Origin: Paracoccaceae bacterium
GTDB taxonomy: Bacteria > Pseudomonadota > Alphaproteobacteria > Rhodobacterales > Rhodobacteraceae
Assembly: GCA_007123625.1 (NCBI GenBank)
Contig: SKKS01000181.1
Coordinates: 1-10,372 of the forward strand
Length of the DNA stretch: 10,372 nt
Direction: 5' to 3'
The notes beneath the pieces were generated by a model that was not told the DNA's origin, did not search any database, and saw only the letters and a list, made by a program, of their open reading frames with translations. Position numbers and translations under genes: made by a program. Below, in pieces: positions 7,155 through 10,372 of the stretch (the first letter of the stretch is position 1; every line of letters begins with the position of its first letter).

Positions 7155-7964
7155 ATGGACGGCACATTTCATGCAATTTCCGCAGCCGTTTCTTCGGAAA
7201 ACCATCCGCTGAGATCATTTGCGATTCGCGTGGTTTCGGAACTCGCGCGGTCTGCCGGGTCGCGCGGTGACACGCACGCGCGCATGCCGCGCAAGGTTGT
7301 CGACGACCTGGTGATGCGATTCGCCCGCAACGGCGATCTGCGTGCCTTGGAAGACCTGCATGGCGAGATGCGGCGTCGGCAGGTGTCCGCCGAAGATATT
7401 ACCGATATCTATCTGCCCCGTGCCATCACCACGATCGGCACCGCCTGGCACGGCGATGAGATGGATGTCCTGTCGGCCTCGATTGCATTTGGTCGTCTGC
7501 AGACGTTGCTGCGAGAGCTGGGGCGCGCGTGGAATTCGGATGCAATCGGGCGCGCGACGGATGCGCGGGTCTTGCTGATGCTGCCCGAGGGCGAACAGCA
7601 CACCCTCGGCGCGATGCTTGCAGTCTATCACTTGCGGCGCATCGGTGTGTCGGTCAAGGTCGAGTTGTCGCCCGCGGTTGCGGTGATGCAGGAACACATT
7701 TCGCGGAACCAATTCCACGCGGTGTTCGTTTCCGTATCCAATGTGAGTGCGATTACATCTTGCGAGCAACTGATCCGGGACGTGCGTCGGTGCTGCAGCG
7801 CGCCAATTCCGGTTGTTCTGGGCGGGGGGTTGGTTTCTGCGGCGATTGCGGATAATGATTTGCGCCGAATCGCAGAGATGACAGGTGCCGATGTCGTGAC
7901 CAACGATATAGGGGTCGCGCTTGGGTCCTGTAGCATTCAGCAGTTCAAAGTAGCGGCAGAGTAG
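7155..7964 (+). CDS. ppaA: Cobalamin-binding PpsR modulator of the PpaA/AerR family
   Basis: This 269-residue protein belongs to the PpaA/AerR family. These proteins bind cobalamin and act with PpsR/CrtJ as light- and redox-responsive antirepressors of photosynthesis genes. Residues 1 to about 130 are largely helical (DDLVMRFARNGDLRALEDLH; EDITDIYLPRAITTIGTAWH). From about 135 a Rossmann-like B12-binding fold follows: VLLMLPEGEQHTLGAMLAVY, a central FHAVFVSVSNVSAITSCEQL, and the glycine loop GGGLV at 223-227. His149 in GEQHTLGA is close in number to the R. capsulatus AerR histidine (His145) reported as a cobalt ligand; the equivalence is inferred. The classical DxHxxG motif is absent, as expected for this family. 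I chose ATG 7155 because AGGAG lies six bases upstream and because the extension to 7059 has atypical codon use. It is followed after 57 bp by ppsR on the same strand and is probably cotranscribed with it. Confidence 0.92.
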   Translation: MDGTFHAISAAVSSENHPLRSFAIRVVSELARSAGSRGDTHARMPRKVVDDLVMRFARNGDLRALEDLHGEMRRRQVSAEDITDIYLPRAITTIGTAWHGDEMDVLSASIAFGRLQTLLRELGRAWNSDAIGRATDARVLLMLPEGEQHTLGAMLAVYHLRRIGVSVKVELSPAVAVMQEHISRNQFHAVFVSVSNVSAITSCEQLIRDVRRCCSAPIPVVLGGGLVSAAIADNDLRRIAEMTGADVVTNDIGVALGSCSIQQFKVAAE

Positions 7965-8008
7965 CATCGCCCTTTCTCATGCCCACGACATGGCTGCCAC
8001 ATGGCAGT

Positions 8009-8015
8009 AGGAGGG
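8009..8015 (+). promoter_or_regulatory. Ribosome binding site that points to a GTG start for ppsR
   Basis: AGGAGGG is followed by six bases (AAGCGA) and GTG at 8022-8024. The in-frame ATG at 8001 lies upstream of this Shine-Dalgarno and has none of its own. Translation therefore most likely starts at the GTG, removing seven residues from the ATG version. Confidence 0.8.
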
Positions 8016-8021
8016 AAGCGA

Positions 8022-9455
8022 GTGACTTTGCCGGATCCTGAAGGCACACGGCATATCCGCGACTTGGCGAGGGCTCTCGACGATCCCTTCCTGGCCTCCG
8101 TCCTGACCAATCTGGTCGACGTGAGCCTGATCCTCTCTTCGGATGGTAGCATCGTGGCTGTGTCAGGCAAGGCTGACAGTGCACTTTCTGACGAATTTCC
8201 GGGTTGGAAGGGGCGGCGCCTTGCCGATCTTCTGGACCAGGGTTCGGCGCAGAAGTTGGCGCAGCGGGTTGCGGACCTGACTCAAAGTCCCGCTGCCGAG
8301 GGCGCGCGGACAGCGCGATTCGCCGAACTGGTGCATGTGCTGGACAATGGGGAACAGGCCCCCGTGCGCTATGCGCTCCATCCTCTGCGCGACAGCAGCG
8401 AAGTTCTGATGCTGGGGCAGGACCAGCGCCCCACCATAGAAATGCAGCAGATGTTCCTGAACGCCCAGATCGCGCTTGAGCGCGATCACGAGGCGCAGCG
8501 CGAGATCGACACGCGCTACAGGTTGCTGATGGATTTCACCAGCGACGCGATCGTCATGGTGTCGATCAGCTCGGGGTTGGTCATCGACGTGAACCACAAT
8601 GCGGCGTCGGTGTTGGGGCGCGTCCGGTCAGAGCTTGTCGACAGGCCCTTTGCCGATTGTTTCACCGCCCAGACCCGCGAGACGCTGCTTGCCGGGCTGG
8701 ATGTGCAGTCCGGGGCGCATGCCGCGGCAACCATGACGGTCGAGATCAAGGCCTCCCAGCGTCGTTTGCAGCTTTCGGGCAAGCAGTTCCGCGCCTCGGG
8801 AGAGCAGTTGGCGATCATCCGTATGACCGACCCGGAAATGGGCTCGGTCGGGGACGAGCGGCTGGTGACAAACCTGCGGCAATTGTTCAACCACGGCTCG
8901 GATGCGATCGTCTTCACGGACCGCGACGGCATCATCCTTGCGATCAGCGACACCTTCCTGAACCTGACCGACTCGCCTTCGACCGCTGCGGTCCGGGGCC
9001 GCCCGTTGTCCGAGTTTCTGGCGCGAGGCGCGGTTGACCTGCGCGTACTGCTGGACAACGCGCGCCGTGCTGGCCATTTGCGGATGTACGCCACCAAGCT
9101 GAACACCGATTTCGGCGCGCAGGTCGGGGTCGAGATTTCGGCCACCTGGTTGGATGATCAGTTCGATCCGGTTCTGGCGCTGGTGATGCGCAACACCTCC
9201 AGCGCGGTCGTGCTGCGCCCCGAGGCCAGCGGCCCGGACGCGAACATGCAGGGCGTGATCGAATTGGTGGGGTCCTCCACGCTCAAGGACATCGTGTCGG
9301 AAACCACCGATGTGATCGAAAAGATCTGCATTGAAACCGCGCTGGAGCTGACCCGGAACAACCGGGTCGCGGCGGCCGAGATGCTGGGCCTTTCGCGGCA
9401 GTCGCTGTATGTCAAGCTGCGCAAGTTTGCCCTGGTCAGCAAAGACGACGGCTAA
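8022..9455 (+). CDS. ppsR: Aerobic photosynthesis repressor PpsR (CrtJ family)
   Basis: PpsR is the DNA-binding repressor that shuts down bch, crt and puc genes under oxygen by binding TGT-N12-ACA. From GTG 8022 it has 477 residues (R. sphaeroides about 464). Domains in order: an N-terminal domain (about 10-130); a charged helical Q-linker (about 133-166, IEMQQMFLNAQIALERDHEA); a PAS domain (about 166-270); a second PAS (about 285-400, DAIVFTDRDGIILAISDTF); and a C-terminal Fis-type helix-turn-helix (about 447-469, NRVAAAEMLGLSRQSLYVKL). The HTH block closely resembles Rhodobacter PpsR. Cys436 just before the HTH (EKICIETALELTRNN) matches the conserved redox cysteine. The other classical cysteine (Cys251 of R. 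sphaeroides) is replaced by isoleucine in GEQLAIIRMTD. The only other cysteine is Cys213, in the first PAS. Its partner PpaA is encoded immediately upstream, and its probable operators lie at 6895, 7035 and 9533. Confidence 0.96.
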   Translation: MTLPDPEGTRHIRDLARALDDPFLASVLTNLVDVSLILSSDGSIVAVSGKADSALSDEFPGWKGRRLADLLDQGSAQKLAQRVADLTQSPAAEGARTARFAELVHVLDNGEQAPVRYALHPLRDSSEVLMLGQDQRPTIEMQQMFLNAQIALERDHEAQREIDTRYRLLMDFTSDAIVMVSISSGLVIDVNHNAASVLGRVRSELVDRPFADCFTAQTRETLLAGLDVQSGAHAAATMTVEIKASQRRLQLSGKQFRASGEQLAIIRMTDPEMGSVGDERLVTNLRQLFNHGSDAIVFTDRDGIILAISDTFLNLTDSPSTAAVRGRPLSEFLARGAVDLRVLLDNARRAGHLRMYATKLNTDFGAQVGVEISATWLDDQFDPVLALVMRNTSSAVVLRPEASGPDANMQGVIELVGSSTLKDIVSETTDVIEKICIETALELTRNNRVAAAEMLGLSRQSLYVKLRKFALVSKDDG

Positions 9456-9462
9456 ACCGTCG
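9446..9462 (+). terminator. Short GC-rich hairpin at the ppsR stop, possible weak terminator
   Basis: CGACGG and CCGTCG form a perfect six-base stem around a CTAAA loop that includes the TAA stop codon of ppsR. No run of T follows, so an intrinsic terminator is doubtful. It could instead stabilise the 3' end of the ppaA-ppsR mRNA. Confidence 0.25.
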
Positions 9463-9499
9463 CTTCGCGCAACAATCATTCGATCCGCTGCACGTCTTC

Positions 9500-9513
9500 T
9501 TGATCTGTGTCAA
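9500..9513 (+). promoter_or_regulatory. FNR/FnrL-type box upstream of bchE
   Basis: TTGAT-CTGT-GTCAA matches the FNR consensus TTGAT-N4-ATCAA at nine of ten defined positions. FnrL is the oxygen-sensing activator of photosynthesis genes, including bchE, in Rhodobacter. The site is centred 59 bp before the bchE ATG and about 35 bp upstream of the centre of the PpsR operator at 9533-9550. A class II arrangement (centre near -41) would put the transcript start near 9548, just before the Shine-Dalgarno. Assignment to FnrL is inference; no fnrL gene is in the window. Confidence 0.65.
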
Positions 9514-9532
9514 TTGCACGCGCCGAAAATAG

Positions 9533-9550
9533 TGTCAACTTACGTTTACA
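9533..9550 (+). promoter_or_regulatory. PpsR/CrtJ-type operator upstream of bchE
   Basis: The site is a perfect TGT-N12-ACA (TGTCAACTTACGTTTACA), ending 15 bases before the bchE start and close to its Shine-Dalgarno. A second GTGTCAATTG, identical to the left part of the bchF operator, occurs at 9507-9516 but lacks the matching right arm. The TTGACA within this operator is on the minus strand, opposite to the orientation at bchF and ppaA. I cannot define a convincing -10 for bchE; the operator probably overlaps it. Confidence 0.75.
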
Positions 9551-9555
9551 CAAAC

Positions 9556-9560
9556 GGAGG
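9556..9560 (+). promoter_or_regulatory. Ribosome binding site of bchE
   Basis: GGAGG with a five-base spacer (TTGCC) precedes ATG 9566. It fixes the start of bchE and lies only five bases after the PpsR operator, so the mRNA leader must be very short or include the operator. Confidence 0.8.
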
Positions 9561-9565
9561 TTGCC

Positions 9566-10372
9566 ATGCGAATCGTCTTCGTCCACCCGAACTATCATTC
9601 CGGCGGCGCCGAGATCGCCGGCAGCTGGCCGCCCGCTTGGGTGGCTTATCTGACTGGCTCGCTCAAGGCGGCCGGTTTTGACGATATTCATTTCATCGAT
9701 GCGATGACCAATCACATCGACAACGACAGCTTGCGCACGCGGCTGGCCGAACTGAAACCCGATGTCGTCGGCACGACCTCCATCACCCCGTCGATATATG
9801 TCGCCGAAGAGGTGCTGAAGATCGCGCGCGAGGTCGCGCCCGATGCGGTGACCGTACTGGGTGGTGTGCATGCCACGTTCATGTTCCGGCAGGTCCTGTC
9901 CGAAGCGCCCTGGATCGACGTGATCGTGCGGGGCGAGGGTGAGGAAATCGTCGTCAACCTGATGACCGCCATCGCCAAAGGCCGCTGGCCAGAAGACAGG
10001 CGCAAGATCCACGGCCTCGCCTTTATCGAGGACGGCGAGATTGTTGCCACGCAAGCGGCCTCGACGGTCAAGAACCTGGACGGAATCAAGCCCGACTGGT
10101 CGATCCTGGAATGGGACAAATACATCTATGTTCCGCTGAACCGGCGCGTCGCCATCCCGAACATGGCGCGCGGCTGTCCCTTTACCTGCAGCTTCTGCAG
10201 CCAGTGGAAATTCTGGCGCGACTACCGGGTGCGCGACCCGAAAAAGGTGGTCGACGAGATCGAGGATCTGGTCGAGAACCACGGCGTTGGCTTCTTCATC
10301 CTTGCGGATGAGGAACCCACCATCAACCGCAAGAAGTTCATCCAGTTCTGCGAGGAGCTGATCGCCCGCGAC
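9566..10372 (+). CDS. bchE: Oxygen-independent Mg-protoporphyrin IX monomethyl ester cyclase (BchE), 3' end cut off
   Basis: BchE is the anaerobic radical-SAM cyclase that forms the isocyclic ring E of bacteriochlorophyll from Mg-protoporphyrin IX monomethyl ester, giving protochlorophyllide; the keto oxygen comes from water. The first 269 residues are present; the family is about 550-600 long. Residues 1 to about 165 form the N-terminal B12-binding-like Rossmann domain (MRIVFVHPNYHSGGAEIAGS; VVGTTSITPSIYVAEEVLKI; VTVLGGVHATFMFRQVLSEA). The radical-SAM [4Fe-4S] motif CxxxCxxC follows at Cys204, Cys208 and Cys211 (MARGCPFTCSFCSQWKFWRD). The sequence then reads into the SAM barrel (FFILADEEPTINRKKFIQFC) before the window ends. 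The start is ATG 9566 with GGAGG five bases upstream. It follows ppsR by 110 bp with its own FnrL- and PpsR-type sites, so it is probably an independent transcription unit. It marks an organism equipped to make bacteriochlorophyll without oxygen. Confidence 0.96.
   Translation, partial: MRIVFVHPNYHSGGAEIAGSWPPAWVAYLTGSLKAAGFDDIHFIDAMTNHIDNDSLRTRLAELKPDVVGTTSITPSIYVAEEVLKIAREVAPDAVTVLGGVHATFMFRQVLSEAPWIDVIVRGEGEEIVVNLMTAIAKGRWPEDRRKIHGLAFIEDGEIVATQAASTVKNLDGIKPDWSILEWDKYIYVPLNRRVAIPNMARGCPFTCSFCSQWKFWRDYRVRDPKKVVDEIEDLVENHGVGFFILADEEPTINRKKFIQFCEELIARD

Noticed and set aside
7215..7967. A 250-codon minus-strand frame opposite ppaA, and similar frames opposite ppsR (8628-9479) and bchE (9476-10282)
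   Set aside because: All are shadows of well-identified + strand genes. None has a credible ribosome binding site or family resemblance.
7994..8007. Inverted repeat CTGCCA-CA-TGGCAG just before the ppsR ribosome binding site
   Set aside because: The two-base loop is too small for a stable RNA hairpin, and it does not fit the TGT-N12-ACA pattern. Probably chance in GC-rich DNA.
8001..8021. ATG at 8001 as the ppsR start
   Set aside because: The strong AGGAGGG at 8009-8015 lies downstream of this ATG and is ideally spaced for GTG 8022.
1..10372. A previously undescribed biological system, mobile element or CRISPR array
   Set aside because: Every gene is a known member of the purple-bacterial photosynthesis cluster in a familiar order. 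No direct-repeat arrays, transposases or unexplained long coding stretches are visible.

Overview
The window is a segment of a bacterial photosynthesis gene cluster from a purple anoxygenic phototroph. The dense, high-GC bacteriochlorophyll genes, the gene order, and the close likeness of the proteins to Rhodobacter PpsR, BchN and BchB as I remember them all point to the Rhodobacteraceae (Rhodobacter/Roseobacter group, Alphaproteobacteria). I cannot name a genus from this sequence alone.

Layout. The left two thirds (1-6839) is one leftward operon transcribed as bchF-bchN-bchB-bchH. bchF and bchN overlap by 4 bp (ATGA). bchN and bchB are separated by 55 bp. bchB and bchH overlap by 11 bp. bchH runs off the left edge and lacks roughly its last 40 codons. 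After a 315-bp AT-richer divergent promoter region (6840-7154), three genes run rightward: ppaA (aerR family), ppsR (crtJ family) and bchE. bchE runs off the right edge and about half of it is present.

How the genes work together. BchH is the porphyrin-binding subunit of Mg-chelatase, the first committed step of bacteriochlorophyll synthesis. BchE is the oxygen-independent radical-SAM cyclase that makes ring E. BchN and BchB form the NB catalytic component of dark-operative protochlorophyllide reductase; its reductase BchL should lie beyond the left edge. BchF hydrates the 3-vinyl group later in the pathway. PpsR is the aerobic repressor of these genes. PpaA is a cobalamin-binding modulator of PpsR.

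Regulation. Three perfect TGT-N12-ACA operators (PpsR/CrtJ type) lie at 6895-6912 (bchF), 7035-7052 (ppaA-ppsR) and 9533-9550 (bchE). A near-perfect FNR/FnrL box (TTGAT-CTGT-GTCAA, 9500-9513) precedes the bchE operator. The repressor-antirepressor pair therefore appears to control its own promoter as well as the flanking pigment genes, with an extra anaerobic input at bchE.

I found no mobile element, CRISPR array, tRNA or rRNA gene, and no evidence of a wholly new system. The points most worth a second look are: a PpsR that lacks one of the two classical redox cysteines; the shared TGTAA-N7-TTGACA form of the three operators; the combined FnrL and PpsR control region of bchE; and a possible recurrent intergenic element between bchN and bchB.
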